Shown: one piece after another, positions 54,404 to 63,960 of the stretch
Layout of the letters: each line of letters starts with the position of its first letter
Numbering within the stretch: position 1 is the first letter of the stretch
Assembly: GCF_016756315.1 (NCBI RefSeq)
Contig: NZ_AP024235.1
Location: 3,162,001-3,226,000, forward strand
DNA from: Alteromonas sp. KC3
GTDB taxonomy: Bacteria; Pseudomonadota; Gammaproteobacteria; Enterobacterales; Alteromonadaceae
DNA length: 64,000 bases
Direction of reading: 5' to 3'
Notes under the pieces: generated by a model
The model's input: the letters and a program-made list of their open reading frames with translations, nothing else
Told to the model about the DNA's origin: nothing
The model's database searches: none
Translations under genes and position numbers: made by a program

Positions 54404-55060
54404 ATGGCTTTCGATTTAAAAATAGAAAATGATATTGCTGTAATTACCTTTGACGACGGAAAGGTAAATGCGGTTGGCTTCACGCTAATAGAACAACTTA
54501 ACAACGCATTAGATGAGGCCGAACAAAAAGCGAATGCCGTGGTGCTTCACGGCGGTGAAGGTAAGTTCTGTGGTGGCTTCGATTTGTCGGTAATGAAAGC
54601 TGATGACAAAAGCAAACAGCTTGAACTTGTTCAAGCTGGCGCTGACCTTATCGTTCGCCTATACAGCTTTCCATTACCTGTGGTGGTTGCAGCAGAGGGT
54701 CATAGTATCGCGATGGGTGCCATTTTATTAATGGCAGCAGATTTGCGCATTGGTAAAGATGCAGACACCAAATACGGCCTTAATGAAACCGCAATTGGTA
54801 TGGTATTGCCTCCTTTTGGTATGGAGCTAGCAAAAGCAAGACTTGCCAATACATGCCAAACAGAAGCGCTGTTATTCTCTCGTATTTATGACGGTAAAGA
54901 AGCGGTCAAAGCAGGCTTTCTGGATGCAGCCGTACCGCAAGACCAAGTACTGGCAACGGCGCTAGGTTATGCAGACAAGCTTAAGATGCTGCCACGTCAG
55001 GCTTTTGCAGAATCTAAGATGCAGTTAAGGAAAGCCACTCTCGCTAACATGAAAGGCTAG
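54404..55060 (+). CDS. Crotonase/enoyl-CoA hydratase family protein
   Basis: The protein (218 residues from ATG 54404) has the crotonase oxyanion segments EGKFCGGFDLSVM and AEGHSIAMGAILLMAADL, then TKYGLNETAIGMVLPPFG with Glu in the family position. It is short compared with typical family members (about 260 residues). The upstream frame (from 54272) would add 44 residues without a domain, so I take the internal start (GGAG lies 12 bases upstream). Its reaction within acyl-CoA metabolism is not assigned. It is divergent from the decarboxylase gene. Confidence 0.85.
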   Translation: MAFDLKIENDIAVITFDDGKVNAVGFTLIEQLNNALDEAEQKANAVVLHGGEGKFCGGFDLSVMKADDKSKQLELVQAGADLIVRLYSFPLPVVVAAEGHSIAMGAILLMAADLRIGKDADTKYGLNETAIGMVLPPFGMELAKARLANTCQTEALLFSRIYDGKEAVKAGFLDAAVPQDQVLATALGYADKLKMLPRQAFAESKMQLRKATLANMKG

Positions 55061-55171
55061 CTTTAATTGAAATAGCGCGCTAAGCCATAGCAGGCAAAAC
55101 CGAAGAGGCCTTTGCCATCTTAGCCTAGCGTGCTGTCATAACACCCTTAAAACACGCCTTTAAAACACACT

Positions 55172-55690
55172 TTAGTGTCGAATGGGGCCACAACGCTGTT
55201 CAATGTCTTGCTTCAATTTATTGCGAAGCCCCATCTCAAACGCCACTTCCGCTAGTACAAACAAGGGACCAATTGCCAACCCCATAATGTCGTCAACGAA
55301 AGCAGGCTTTTTTCCTTCAAAGTGATGGCCCACGAATTGAAGCGCCCAACCACCCACAAAAATACCTAGCGACACAGATAACCAAGAGATAACACCAAGC
55401 GCGGCAACTGATTGAGCAAAGTACACCATAACGGCGGTAATTAAGGCCATTACTGAACCCAGTTTTTTATCGAGCTTAAAATAAAATAGATTTCCAATAA
55501 CCCATACTGCTATAGCGGGGCTCACTATAGTCTCGCCCAAAAGCGGTACATCCGTTAAAAACGCAGGCTTACTTAAAAGACAAAACACCGAAAAGACAAT
55601 AAGTGGTATACCCGCATAGTGGGTATATATATTTCTCTGATCTCTATGATAATGGCCGTATTCGCCGAGGTATTGCTCTAATGTCTTCAT
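55172..55690 (-). CDS. DUF962 (Mpo1-like) membrane protein
   Basis: The 172-residue protein has the DUF962 pattern: EYGHYHRDQRNIYTHYAGIPLIVFSVFCL, four hydrophobic helices, and a metal-binding-like VGHHFEGKKPAFVDD. The yeast relative Mpo1 is a 2-hydroxy-fatty-acid dioxygenase, so a role in fatty-acid oxidation is a hint from family membership. It is convergent with the crotonase gene. Confidence 0.82.
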   Translation of the reverse strand: MKTLEQYLGEYGHYHRDQRNIYTHYAGIPLIVFSVFCLLSKPAFLTDVPLLGETIVSPAIAVWVIGNLFYFKLDKKLGSVMALITAVMVYFAQSVAALGVISWLSVSLGIFVGGWALQFVGHHFEGKKPAFVDDIMGLAIGPLFVLAEVAFEMGLRNKLKQDIEQRCGPIRH

Positions 55691-56186
55691 AAGTTGTTAC
55701 CACTTTTCACATATTGAGCAATAAGTGTATGTCTGCTTTTGCACTTAAACTGTCGCCTAAAAGACATTTCACCATTTTTGAAAACACATTAATTCTCACC
55801 AAGCAAAATAGTTAGACTCCGAACTATTTTTCGGTTTTTACTTGGGTAACCAAAATCCTTGATGACAATATCTTATTTACCGCAAAATTTAACACTAGCC
55901 GCAAAACCAAAAAACAACCTTTTAAAATCAACAAACTACATTAAATACAAGATTAAAAAAAGCGTTCCATATATCAGTTAGTAAACTTATCAAGTTGAAA
56001 AATTAGTTAGAGCACTATACAATTTATTTTTATTGAACAGCCAATCAAAATAAATTAATCAAATATTAAATGATTTTGACAGACTAAGTGCTTAACTTTT
56101 AAACACATATTCATGAAACCGTAGTGTTTGTTGTGTTTATAGAAAGTATCTCAGTGATTTTAAGTTAACAGCGTTAGGAGTTTTAC
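55691..56186. other. Intergenic region upstream of betB with candidate promoter
   Basis: About 496 bp of AT-rich DNA without a gene. AAAATAGTT/AACTATTTT (55805-55830) forms a nine-base-pair hairpin. TTGACA (56076-56081) with TTTAAA (56098-56103) 16 bp later is the best candidate promoter for betBA. I see no clear binding site for the BetI regulator. Confidence 0.5.
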
Positions 56187-57653
56187 ATGGCATTACCGAC
56201 TTATCAGAATTTCATTCATGGCAAGCCGTTGGCAAATAAAAACGGAGAAACCTTCGCTGTTACTAACCCCGCAACAGCAGAGGTGATTTATCACGTCGAA
56301 ATTGCTGATGAGTTCATTCAACAACAGGCAATAGAGAGTGCGAAACAGGGCTTTGCTGCTTGGTCTGCCATGATGCCTGTTGAGCGTATGCGTATTCTTA
56401 ATAAGGCGGTTGCGTTGTTGAGAAGTCGTAACGACGAACTCGCTAAATTAGAAGTGCTAGACACGGGTAAGCCTATTCAAGAAGCAGACTGCGTTGATAT
56501 TGAAACGGGTGCCGATGTTATTGAGTACTACGCAGGTCTCGCGCCAACACAATTAGGAACACAGCAAGGTGTGGGCGGTGACTTCTTTTATACGCGAAAA
56601 GAGCCGCTAGGTATTTGCGCTGGTATTGGCGCTTGGAACTACCCCATTCAAATAGCTTGTTGGAAATCAGGCCCTGCATTGGCGGCAGGCAATGCATTTA
56701 TATTCAAGCCTTCTGAAGAAACGCCAATGGGCGCTATGAAACTTGCAGAGATATTCATAGAAGCAGGTGTTCCTGCTGGTGTATTTAACGTAGTCCACGG
56801 CGCTGCAGAAGTGGGTCAATGGCTAACCTCACACCCTGACATTGAAAAAATCTCGTTTACCGGTGAAGTCGGTACTGGCAAGAAGGTTATGCAAAGTGCT
56901 GCAGCGACAAACCTAAAAGACGTTACCATGGAGCTTGGCGGTAAATCGCCATTGCTCGTCTTTGAAGATGCCAAAATTAGTCAGGCGGTAAGTGCCGCGA
57001 TGCTAGGCAACTTCTACACCCAAGGCGAAATTTGCACAAACTGTACGCGCGTTTACGTACAACGTTCTGTATATCAAAGATTTATCGATGAGCTAAAAAC
57101 ACGTACCGAAGCGAACATCATCATTGGTGATCCCCTTGACCCCAACGTCAATATGGGGGCTCTGATCTCACAAAAGCACCAAGAGTTGGTACTAAATTAT
57201 ATCGATAAAGGTAAACAGGAAGGTGCCACATTACTTACTGGCGGACACGCAGTTTCACCTGAATCAGCCCCGAACGGGTTCTTCGTCGCCCCTACTATCT
57301 TTACTGACTGTACGGATGACATGACCATTGTTAAAGAAGAGATATTTGGCCCCGTCATGAGCGTACTCGTCTTTGATGACGAAGATGAAGTGATAACACG
57401 TGCAAACAACACAACACTTGGGCTTGCCGCTGGAGTATTTAGTCAAAATATTCAACGTGCACACCGCGTCATTCATCAGCTTCAAGCGGGAATTTGTTGG
57501 ATTAATGCTTACGGTAACTCACCTGCTGAAATGCCAGTTGGAGGCTATAAACAGTCCGGTATTGGCCGAGAAAACGGCGTAGAAACACTCAACAGCTATA
57601 CCCAGACGAAGTCAGTCTATGTCGGTATGGTTGATATTGAGAGCCCGTTTTAA
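56187..57653 (+). CDS. betB: Betaine-aldehyde dehydrogenase
   Basis: The 488-residue aldehyde dehydrogenase has the catalytic Glu in [15 protein letters not shown] and the nucleophilic Cys in [14 protein letters not shown], with the NAD-binding [10 protein letters not shown]. The N-terminal sequence [28 protein letters not shown] and length fit BetB. It oxidises betaine aldehyde to glycine betaine, an osmoprotectant. betA follows 15 bp downstream, so they form an operon. No betI gene precedes it. Confidence 0.93.
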   Translation: MALPTYQNFIHGKPLANKNGETFAVTNPATAEVIYHVEIADEFIQQQAIESAKQGFAAWSAMMPVERMRILNKAVALLRSRNDELAKLEVLDTGKPIQEADCVDIETGADVIEYYAGLAPTQLGTQQGVGGDFFYTRKEPLGICAGIGAWNYPIQIACWKSGPALAAGNAFIFKPSEETPMGAMKLAEIFIEAGVPAGVFNVVHGAAEVGQWLTSHPDIEKISFTGEVGTGKKVMQSAAATNLKDVTMELGGKSPLLVFEDAKISQAVSAAMLGNFYTQGEICTNCTRVYVQRSVYQRFIDELKTRTEANIIIGDPLDPNVNMGALISQKHQELVLNYIDKGKQEGATLLTGGHAVSPESAPNGFFVAPTIFTDCTDDMTIVKEEIFGPVMSVLVFDDEDEVITRANNTTLGLAAGVFSQNIQRAHRVIHQLQAGICWINAYGNSPAEMPVGGYKQSGIGRENGVETLNSYTQTKSVYVGMVDIESPF

Positions 57654-57668
57654 GGAGTAGTTTTACTA

Positions 57669-59327
57669 ATGACATCACAAACATTTAATTACATCATTGT
57701 AGGTGCGGGCTCTGCGGGGTGCGTACTGGCAAACCGTTTATCCGAAAACCCTAAGCATAGCGTACTGCTATTAGAGACGGGTGGTTCAGATAAAAGTATC
57801 TTCATAAAGATGCCCACTGCTTTGTCTATTCCAATGAACACCGACAAGTACGCATGGCAATTTCACACTGAAGAAGAGCCCTACCTTAATAACCGAAAAA
57901 TGCACTGCCCTAGAGGTAAAGTGTTGGGAGGTTCGTCTTCAATCAACGGCATGGTTTATGTTCGAGGGCATGCAAAAGATTTTGACGAGTGGGAAGCCCA
58001 CGGCGCTAAAGATTGGAACTACCAAGCTTGTTTACCCTACTTTCAAAAAGCCGAAAGTTGGTACAAAGGAAATGATGCCTATCGCGGCGGTAACGGTGAA
58101 ATAGGCGTTAACAACGGTAATGAAATGAAAAACCCGCTTTACACTGCTTTTGTAAAGGCAGGCGAGCAGGCTGGTTACGACATTACTGCTGATTACAACG
58201 GTCGCCAACAAGAAGGCTTCGGCCCCATGCATATGACGGTAAAAAATGGTGTTAGAAGTTCAACCAGCCGTGAATATCTCGACCCCGTAAAATCGCGTAA
58301 GAATTTAACTGTAGTAACAGGCGCACTCGTGACCAAAGTGCTTCTTGAAGACAAAAAAGCTACTGGCGTTGAGTACCAAGTAAAAGGAAAGACGCATAAC
58401 GCAATATCAGGTAAAGAGGTAATCTTAAGCGCAGGTTCTATTGGTTCTCCCCATATACTGCAACTTTCAGGTATAGGAGAAACTCATGCCCTTAATGCTG
58501 CTGGGATAGAGGTCAAACACCACTTGCCTGGTGTTGGACAAAACTTGCAAGACCACTTGGAGTTTTACTTCCAGTACAAATGTAAACAACCTATTACCCT
58601 TAATCGCAAGTTGGGGCTTATTTCAAAAGGGCTTATTGGGGCTCGTTGGTTGCTTAATCGCTCAGGGCTAGGTGCGACCAATCATTTTGAGTCATGTGCA
58701 TTTATCCGTTCAAAGCCTCAGGTCGAATGGCCTGATATTCAATATCATTTTTTGCCGGCAGCAATTCGCTATGACGGTAAGTCGGCGTTTGACGGCGATG
58801 GATTCCAAGTGCACGTAGGCCATAACAAGCCTAAGAGTCGCGGTAGCGTAACCATTCAATCATCAGATCCTAAAGTGCCGCCAAAGATAGTGTTTAATTA
58901 TCTACAGCATAAAGAGGATATCGAAGGATTCCGCGCCTGTGTGCGTCTGACTCGCGAAATAATTTCGCAATCGGCATTTGATGATTTTCGCGATGGTGAA
59001 ATTCAGCCTGGAGAGCACATTCAAAGCGACGAAGAAATAGATGCGTTTGTTCGTGATGCCGTAGAAAGTGCATACCACCCGTCTTGTTCTTGCAAGATGG
59101 GAGAAGACGATATGGCGGTGGTAGATTCTGATACCAAGGTTCATGGTATTAAAGGCCTAAGAGTTGTCGATTCATCTATATTCCCAACCATTCCAAATGG
59201 CAATCTAAATGCCCCCACCATTATGGTAGCGGAAAAAGCAGCAGATATTATCTTGGGAAAGCCGAGGCTGCCTGAGCAAAACGTCAGTGTTGGACTAAAC
59301 GCCAATTGGCAGACCGCGCAGCGTTAG
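57669..59327 (+). CDS. betA: Choline dehydrogenase
   Basis: The 552-residue GMC flavoprotein has the FAD motif [39 protein letters not shown], and the C-terminal active-site block [14 protein letters not shown] with the catalytic His, all typical of BetA. It oxidises choline to betaine aldehyde (and onward) at the membrane. The length matches the bacterial enzyme (about 550). It is second in the betBA operon; a separate short transporter gene follows after about 170 bp. Confidence 0.94.
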   Translation: MTSQTFNYIIVGAGSAGCVLANRLSENPKHSVLLLETGGSDKSIFIKMPTALSIPMNTDKYAWQFHTEEEPYLNNRKMHCPRGKVLGGSSSINGMVYVRGHAKDFDEWEAHGAKDWNYQACLPYFQKAESWYKGNDAYRGGNGEIGVNNGNEMKNPLYTAFVKAGEQAGYDITADYNGRQQEGFGPMHMTVKNGVRSSTSREYLDPVKSRKNLTVVTGALVTKVLLEDKKATGVEYQVKGKTHNAISGKEVILSAGSIGSPHILQLSGIGETHALNAAGIEVKHHLPGVGQNLQDHLEFYFQYKCKQPITLNRKLGLISKGLIGARWLLNRSGLGATNHFESCAFIRSKPQVEWPDIQYHFLPAAIRYDGKSAFDGDGFQVHVGHNKPKSRGSVTIQSSDPKVPPKIVFNYLQHKEDIEGFRACVRLTREIISQSAFDDFRDGEIQPGEHIQSDEEIDAFVRDAVESAYHPSCSCKMGEDDMAVVDSDTKVHGIKGLRVVDSSIFPTIPNGNLNAPTIMVAEKAADIILGKPRLPEQNVSVGLNANWQTAQR

Positions 59328-59377
59328 GAAATAAAACGTGAAACACCATTAAAGTCGAGCATTTACACCAGTGTTCT

Positions 59378-59392
59378 ACCTACCGGGTAGGT
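59378..59392. promoter_or_regulatory. Inverted repeat upstream of BCCT-like gene
   Basis: ACCTACC-G-GGTAGGT is a perfect 15-base palindrome with one central base, between betA and the transporter gene. The symmetry and length suit a repressor operator of the TetR (BetI) class, but no such regulator is in the window. Confidence 0.45.
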
Positions 59393-59503
59393 CACCCTGT
59401 GCAGTGTATTATCGTGCGATTAGCAAGGTAATTTGGGCACAATGTTTATAACTAAAAAAAGGAAAAAACATGTTACATTTTTATCAATATTGGGAGGGTG
59501 ATA

Positions 59504-60721
59504 ATGACAGTATGGCTTAGTGCAGGCATTATTTTCACTCTACTTTCTGTGGCCTATATTTTGTTTAAATGGGGCAATGTGAAAGTGGTTGGCGTTATGC
59601 CAGTGAGAACCCTTACCTTTATTGCTATCCTCTTTACCTCAGGTTTAGACGTGGGCTTAATTATGTTCCCACTGACTGAATTTGCCGGTTATGCTGACAT
59701 AAGCGCAAGCCCCGAATACGCATTTACCAACCCGTTGGCTATAGAATTTGGCTTCTGGGGGTTCTTAATTTGGGGGTTTTACTTTTTAACTTGTTTTTAT
59801 TTCTGCGTAATCGAGCCAAAGGTGAAGTTTTTCGAGCTTCCAGCAGTAAAGTTCGTTAACAACGTTGTGATCATTGGCACCTGTGCATTTACGGCCTTTC
59901 TATTACTCTCTAACTTGCCTTGGTACTTGCCCAGCGTAGGCGATGGTGAGTCAATTGTGCCGACGTTCTACGCCATTGTTTTTGCTGCTATTGCGTTTGC
60001 TGTGTATTCAAGTACCAGTATCAAGTTTGTTCGCATACTGAGTATTACCACAACATGGGTTTTTATCGCACTAATTGCAGGTATGTGGGCAGGCGCTTTC
60101 ATATTTGGCGAAAGTAAGATGGCAAGTTACTTTGCAAACTTAGGGTTAATCGGCGGCTACTTTGCCAATATCGATAAATTTGTACTACCGATTAATGAAT
60201 ATCATGAGTTTTATCTATTCTGGTGGTTTAGCTGGAGCATTATGATTGGCCAGTTTACATCGCGCTTTGTCGGTGGCCTTAAAACCTATCAGGTACTAAT
60301 TGCAATGATGGTGATACCGTCTATCCCAATTGCCGCATGGTTCTCAGTGCTTTACCACTACCACAGTGCGGGTATTTCAACAGATGGTTTGGTTAACTTT
60401 GCCATGGTATTTGTCGGTATTGTATTTGTGATCAATTCACTCGATTCACTCATTCGCCTTTACACCGACAATTTAAATATTACGGTAGAACGCATCGGTC
60501 GTGCCAACTACCTTGCATTAAACATTGTCGCTCTTTCGATGCTAACGTTATTGTTCAAGCTAGACTTCTTGCAAATTCAATGGGTCGGCGCTCTCGTCAT
60601 CGCCCTGTTCTTTGGCTGCTTTGGCTATATTCTCAGCCAAAAATATAAGTCGGTCATGGCGATAAAAGCATCGCCTAAAGAAAACAAAATCGATTTCACG
60701 AAGATCGAAAATCTGAACTAA
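59504..60721 (+). CDS. Short BCCT-like (choline/betaine) transporter
   Basis: This 405-residue membrane protein (about ten helices) looks like a compact BCCT transporter. It has FTSGLDVGLIMFPLTE where BCCT proteins have a Gly-rich stretch in helix 3, and FWWFSWSIMIGQFTSRFVGG (Trp240, Trp241, Trp244) that matches the substrate-binding aromatic box of helix 8 in BetP (WWISW...). Typical BCCT proteins have 500-680 residues with 12 helices; the N- and C-terminal regions are missing. The ATG at 59504 has a strong GGAGGG. It lies after betBA, so choline uptake is inferred. Confidence 0.68.
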   Translation: MTVWLSAGIIFTLLSVAYILFKWGNVKVVGVMPVRTLTFIAILFTSGLDVGLIMFPLTEFAGYADISASPEYAFTNPLAIEFGFWGFLIWGFYFLTCFYFCVIEPKVKFFELPAVKFVNNVVIIGTCAFTAFLLLSNLPWYLPSVGDGESIVPTFYAIVFAAIAFAVYSSTSIKFVRILSITTTWVFIALIAGMWAGAFIFGESKMASYFANLGLIGGYFANIDKFVLPINEYHEFYLFWWFSWSIMIGQFTSRFVGGLKTYQVLIAMMVIPSIPIAAWFSVLYHYHSAGISTDGLVNFAMVFVGIVFVINSLDSLIRLYTDNLNITVERIGRANYLALNIVALSMLTLLFKLDFLQIQWVGALVIALFFGCFGYILSQKYKSVMAIKASPKENKIDFTKIENLN

Positions 60722-60833
60722 CTTCACGCTTTTTCCTTTGCATACATCATGGCTTGCGAAAGCAAGCCGTGTGTTTGCTCGCGTGCGATTTGTAATAACT
60801 AACGAAAAAATAAAGACAAAAGGTTTTTATAAA

Positions 60834-61532
60834 ATGAACAAAACATATTCAATTATTGCTGCACTTGCTGCGCTTTTCACATTCCCCACATATGCCAATT
60901 GGAGTGCTACTGTATCTGGCGTATCAGATTACACCTTCAATGGTGTTAGCCAAACCCAAAATGATCCCGCTTTGCAAGTAGGCATAGACAAAGCATTTGA
61001 TAGTGGATTATATGCAGGTACATGGGCATCAAATGTCGATTTTGGTGGTGACACAAATCTTGAGTGGGACTTTTACGTTGGTAGCTACCAAATGCTCACT
61101 GAAACCGTCAGTGTTGACTACGGCATTGCCTATTACTCTTATCACGGCGCAAGCGATTCAAGCGACGGAAACTATCCTGAGCTTTATACCAAGTTTGGTT
61201 ATGCCAGTGATTATGGCGCATCAGAGCTAAACTTTTGGTACACGTGGGACTACTTTGGTACCGGCGCAAAGCATGCTATCGCAATGGTTGCACATACATT
61301 TCAGCTAGCAGAAAACCATGCATTGCGTGCAAGTTTTGATGTATCAAACTCTCTCGATAGCGATAAGTGGCTATGGCAAGACAATGAAACGTCGTTTTAT
61401 CACTACCGCTTGGCCTATCAAACCAGTTACTTGGGCTTCAACATAGAAATTGCGGCAGAAAATACCAATCTAGACTACAACACGGCTGACGAGAGAGTTG
61501 TGTTCGGCATTTCAAAAACGTTCGGGTTTTAG
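60834..61532 (+). CDS. TorF-family putative porin
   Basis: The protein (232 residues from ATG 60834) has a signal peptide ending FPTYA, then NWSATVSGVSDYTFNGVSQTQNDPALQVGIDKAFDSGLYAG, the typical start of the TorF / gcw_chp family, followed by regular amphipathic strands and a terminal aromatic (KTFGF). It is probably an outer-membrane barrel; solute unknown. An in-frame start at 60738 would add 32 residues that look like no signal peptide. It follows the transporter gene by 112 bp and may assist choline entry, which is an inference from position. Confidence 0.82.
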   Translation: MNKTYSIIAALAALFTFPTYANWSATVSGVSDYTFNGVSQTQNDPALQVGIDKAFDSGLYAGTWASNVDFGGDTNLEWDFYVGSYQMLTETVSVDYGIAYYSYHGASDSSDGNYPELYTKFGYASDYGASELNFWYTWDYFGTGAKHAIAMVAHTFQLAENHALRASFDVSNSLDSDKWLWQDNETSFYHYRLAYQTSYLGFNIEIAAENTNLDYNTADERVVFGISKTFGF

Positions 61533-61548
61533 ACTATACATCTCGTCT

Positions 61549-61598
61549 GGCTACACGTTTAGCGTTACCGCTTTCCAAGCGATGCGTTACGTGTAGCC
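61549..61598 (+). terminator. Stem-loop after the TorF-type porin gene
   Basis: GGCTACACGT (61549-61558) pairs perfectly with ACGTGTAGCC (61589-61598); CGCTT/AAGCG forms an inner hairpin. A short TTTA follows, so this may end the transcript, although the T-run is weak. Confidence 0.6.
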
Positions 61599-61689
61599 TT
61601 TATGGCTCTCCCTACAACCAAGCCTTACAAACACCAAGATGTCGACAATATCAGCACAATAAAGTAAATAAATACTAACAAACTCATTA

Positions 61690-61721
61690 TTAATGGTATT
61701 TTGTCGACAAAATATCATTAA
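61690..61721. promoter_or_regulatory. 32-bp near-perfect inverted repeat (operator candidate)
   Basis: The left half TTAATGGTATTTTGTC (61690-61705) and right half GACAAAATATCATTAA (61706-61721) are reverse complements except at one pair. The central 18 bases (61697-61714) are perfect. The core TTGTCGACAA fits the pattern TNGT-N-ACNA of FadR-subfamily GntR operators. A second TGTCGACA core occurs near 61640-61647. It sits 12 bp before the PQ-loop gene start. Confidence 0.6.
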
Positions 61722-61733
61722 AGAGGCAAGCGT

Positions 61734-62426
61734 TTGAACCTTTACGACATTACAGGTGCGGTTAATACCGCATTTATATTCATAAGCCTTATAGGTGTAT
61801 TTTCACAGTTAAGGAAAATATGGCGAAGAAAAAATACGGATAATGGTTTGCATCCCACCGAGCTTTTATCTTTAAACCAATTTACTGTGAGCTTCTTGGC
61901 TTATTTGTCTTTCTTCGTGTATGGATACTCAATAGAGCCTTTTAATCACTACATTGTTTGGCCTAGGCTAATCGCCTCTTTGCTGGTTTTATGCATCATT
62001 ATGGAAATCATGATGGATAGGAAATCGGCCAGGTCGATAGTCAGCTTTGTGCTGTCCGCGAGCGGTCTCTTACTTGCTGTTATTGGTCTTTTTTACGGTG
62101 AATCCATATCTGATAAAGGAAAGGTAATATCCACCTCTATTATATTGTGTGTTTCAGTGTTAATCGCGCAGGGCTATTTTCATCAAATCAGGCTTATTTA
62201 TAAATCGGGGCGCACAGGAGCGGTAGACTTAAAAATGAGTCAATTCATTTTTATGATGGACATATCAACAATTGCTTTTGCGCTAACCATGGGGTTTTCA
62301 AAAGGTTGGCCCCTCTTAGTATTAGCCGTGACAAGTGGAATAACTAAGCTGGTCATCATGTATTTGTTCAAGTGGGTAGCAGTGAGCCCTATTGCAGCAA
62401 AGCACAGAAATGCGCGCTTTTCTTAA
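61734..62426 (+). CDS. PQ-loop-like membrane protein (two repeats)
   Basis: This 230-residue protein has about seven hydrophobic segments in two similar halves. Each half carries a PQ-loop-like motif (FSQLRKIWRRKNTDNGLHP near residue 23, and FHQIRLIYKSGRTGAVDLK near 144), the pattern of SWEET/MtN3-type and related transporters. No charge-dense soluble domain is present. It starts at TTG 61734 with AGAGG seven bases upstream. Its substrate cannot be named. A large inverted repeat just upstream suggests tight control. Confidence 0.6.
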   Translation: MNLYDITGAVNTAFIFISLIGVFSQLRKIWRRKNTDNGLHPTELLSLNQFTVSFLAYLSFFVYGYSIEPFNHYIVWPRLIASLLVLCIIMEIMMDRKSARSIVSFVLSASGLLLAVIGLFYGESISDKGKVISTSIILCVSVLIAQGYFHQIRLIYKSGRTGAVDLKMSQFIFMMDISTIAFALTMGFSKGWPLLVLAVTSGITKLVIMYLFKWVAVSPIAAKHRNARFS

Positions 62427-62440
62427 GCGCGCATTTTTCT
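62408..62440. terminator. Bidirectional terminator between PQ-loop and rlmF genes
   Basis: AAATGCGCGCTT (62408-62419) and AAGCGCGCATTT (62425-62436) form a 12-base-pair stem that includes the stop codon of the PQ-loop gene; a short T-run follows, and A-rich DNA precedes it. Confidence 0.8.
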
Positions 62441-62452
62441 CAACGACAGGCG

Positions 62453-63355
62453 CTAAAAACGCCATGCCACAAACCGGCTAAGCTTGTTCCCCTGCCCCAT
62501 TTCAACAATGTCGAATTCTGAGGCATGGTGATAGCGAATACTGGTTTCAAGAGGTTTGAGGTGCGCACTTTTTGAAACCAAACAGGTAAACCAACCTACC
62601 TGAGTTTTGTACTGAGTGCTTTCTTCTATCATCCGCTGTATAAAAGCGAGTTCACCGCCGTTGCACCACAACTCATTCGCCTGACCTGCAAAGTTAAGGT
62701 TAGCGGTGGCTTTACCTATTGCGCTAGACTGTCCACCCCGCTTGCTCACGTTGCGCTTAAGGTTTTTTGTTTTTCGCCGCGTGCCCGATAACGCATCTTC
62801 CTGCGATTTGTGAAACGGTGGGTTGCACATCGTAAAGGTAAAGTAGTCGTCGTCTTTTATCACACCTTTGAATATGTAGTCGGAACTAGCCTGTTTGCGC
62901 ACACTAAAGCGCTCAGATAAGTGCGCATTTTTCTTGGCAATTCGACTCGCATTTACAAACGCGACTTCATCGATATCACTTCCCACAAACTCCCATTGAT
63001 AGCTACTTACACCTATTATTGGATAAATAGCATTGGCCCCAACACCAATGTCGAGCCCCCTTACCGAGTTTGTTTTTTGGGGCGGCTTTGCCACCAATAA
63101 ATCGGCAATTGCGTGAATGTAATCAGCACGCCCCGGCACCGGTGGGCAAAGGTAGCCTTTTGGTACTTCCCAAAAATCGACCTTGTAATAGTGCTTGAGC
63201 ATAGCCGCGTTCAGTGCCATTACGGCATTAGGATCGGCAAAATTTATGCTTTTGTTCCCGCTTTTAGCATTAACAACAAAAGGGATTAGCGCGGGAAATG
63301 ACTGACAAAGTGCCGCCATTGGGTAACCATTTTTATGGAGGTTTCTTACGTGCAT
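62453..63355 (-). CDS. rlmF: 23S rRNA (adenine1618-N6)-methyltransferase
   Basis: The protein (300 residues from ATG 63355) aligns from MHVRNLHKNGYPMAALCQSF with the start of E. coli RlmF. It has PPVPGRADYIHAIADLL, the AdoMet motif GLDIGVGANAIYPIIG and the catalytic NPPF in TMCNPPFHKSQED, typical of N6-adenine methyltransferases. It methylates A1618 of 23S rRNA. A longer frame (start 63442) would overlap soxR by 47 bp and adds no recognisable sequence. The start lacks a strong Shine-Dalgarno. Confidence 0.93.
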   Translation of the reverse strand: MHVRNLHKNGYPMAALCQSFPALIPFVVNAKSGNKSINFADPNAVMALNAAMLKHYYKVDFWEVPKGYLCPPVPGRADYIHAIADLLVAKPPQKTNSVRGLDIGVGANAIYPIIGVSSYQWEFVGSDIDEVAFVNASRIAKKNAHLSERFSVRKQASSDYIFKGVIKDDDYFTFTMCNPPFHKSQEDALSGTRRKTKNLKRNVSKRGGQSSAIGKATANLNFAGQANELWCNGGELAFIQRMIEESTQYKTQVGWFTCLVSKSAHLKPLETSIRYHHASEFDIVEMGQGNKLSRFVAWRF

Positions 63356-63395
63356 GAGAGATTGTGAAATCTTGTATTTAGTTGAAGTAAGACCG

Positions 63396-63875
63396 CTACC
63401 CTTTAAGGCGCTGTGCGAGGTACATAGACTGAACATTATCATCTAGCAATTGTGCACCTGCCCCATGCGCGGCCATTTTGTCATCGCTATTGTACAGCTT
63501 ACACCGCTCTAGTGACAAACAACCACAACCGATACAGCCCTGCAGCGACGTTTTTAAGCTAGTAAGCGCTGCTATTCTTTGTTCAATATGTTGGTTGAAT
63601 GTTTCACTAAGCGCTATCCAATCCTTTTGCGTGGGGGTTCTGTTATTTGGCAAAGACGATAACAACGTCTTTATCTGTGCAAGTGAATAGCCCATATTCT
63701 GTGCAATAAGAATAAATGAAATACGTCTTATGACCGAACGGGGGAAAACGCGGTTTCCTCCCTCGGTACGTACCGACGGGATCAACCCTTCATTGGCATA
63801 GTAACGAATGAGCGAAACGGCATTACCTGTCCGCTTCGCAATGAAGCCGATACTGACTAGCGGTTCTGGTGACAT
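63396..63875 (-). CDS. soxR: Redox-sensitive transcriptional activator SoxR
   Basis: The 159-residue MerR-family protein has the N-terminal HTH (VSIGFIAKRTGNAVSLIRYY), a dimerisation helix, and the [2Fe-2S] cluster motif Cys114-x2-Cys117-x-Cys119-x5-Cys125 (GCIGCGCLSLERC), the exact SoxR spacing. The cluster senses redox-active compounds and superoxide. The start ATG 63875 has GGGA six bases upstream; a TTG at 63887 is an alternative. It lies divergent from the VOC gene, separated by the SoxR-box region. Confidence 0.96.
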   Translation of the reverse strand: MSPEPLVSIGFIAKRTGNAVSLIRYYANEGLIPSVRTEGGNRVFPRSVIRRISFILIAQNMGYSLAQIKTLLSSLPNNRTPTQKDWIALSETFNQHIEQRIAALTSLKTSLQGCIGCGCLSLERCKLYNSDDKMAAHGAGAQLLDDNVQSMYLAQRLKG

Positions 63876-63894
63876 AAAAAATCCCAATCAGCAC

Positions 63895-63925
63895 TTGATC
63901 TAAAGTTAGCTTTAGATATTAAGCT
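63895..63925 (+). promoter_or_regulatory. SoxR box in a 19-bp-spaced promoter
   Basis: TCTAAAGTTAGCTTTAGA (63899-63916) matches the E. coli soxS SoxR box in 13 of 18 bases and is a seven-base inverted repeat around TTAG. TTGATC (63895-63900) falls exactly at the -35 place relative to the box centre and TAAGCT (63920-63925) at the -10 place, so the spacer is 19 bp, the length SoxR needs for activation. It reads toward the VOC gene. Confidence 0.72.
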
Positions 63926-63960
63926 GGTTTTCGTTAACTATCTACTTAAAGGGGTAAATA

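Noticed and set aside
55805..55831. Hairpin AAAATAGTT/AACTATTTT considered as a terminator
   Set aside because: It lies between divergent genes, is all AT-rich and no transcript should end there.
60738..60833. N-terminal extension of the TorF-type porin
   Set aside because: The extra 32 residues do not look like a signal peptide, whereas the protein from 60834 begins with a clear one.
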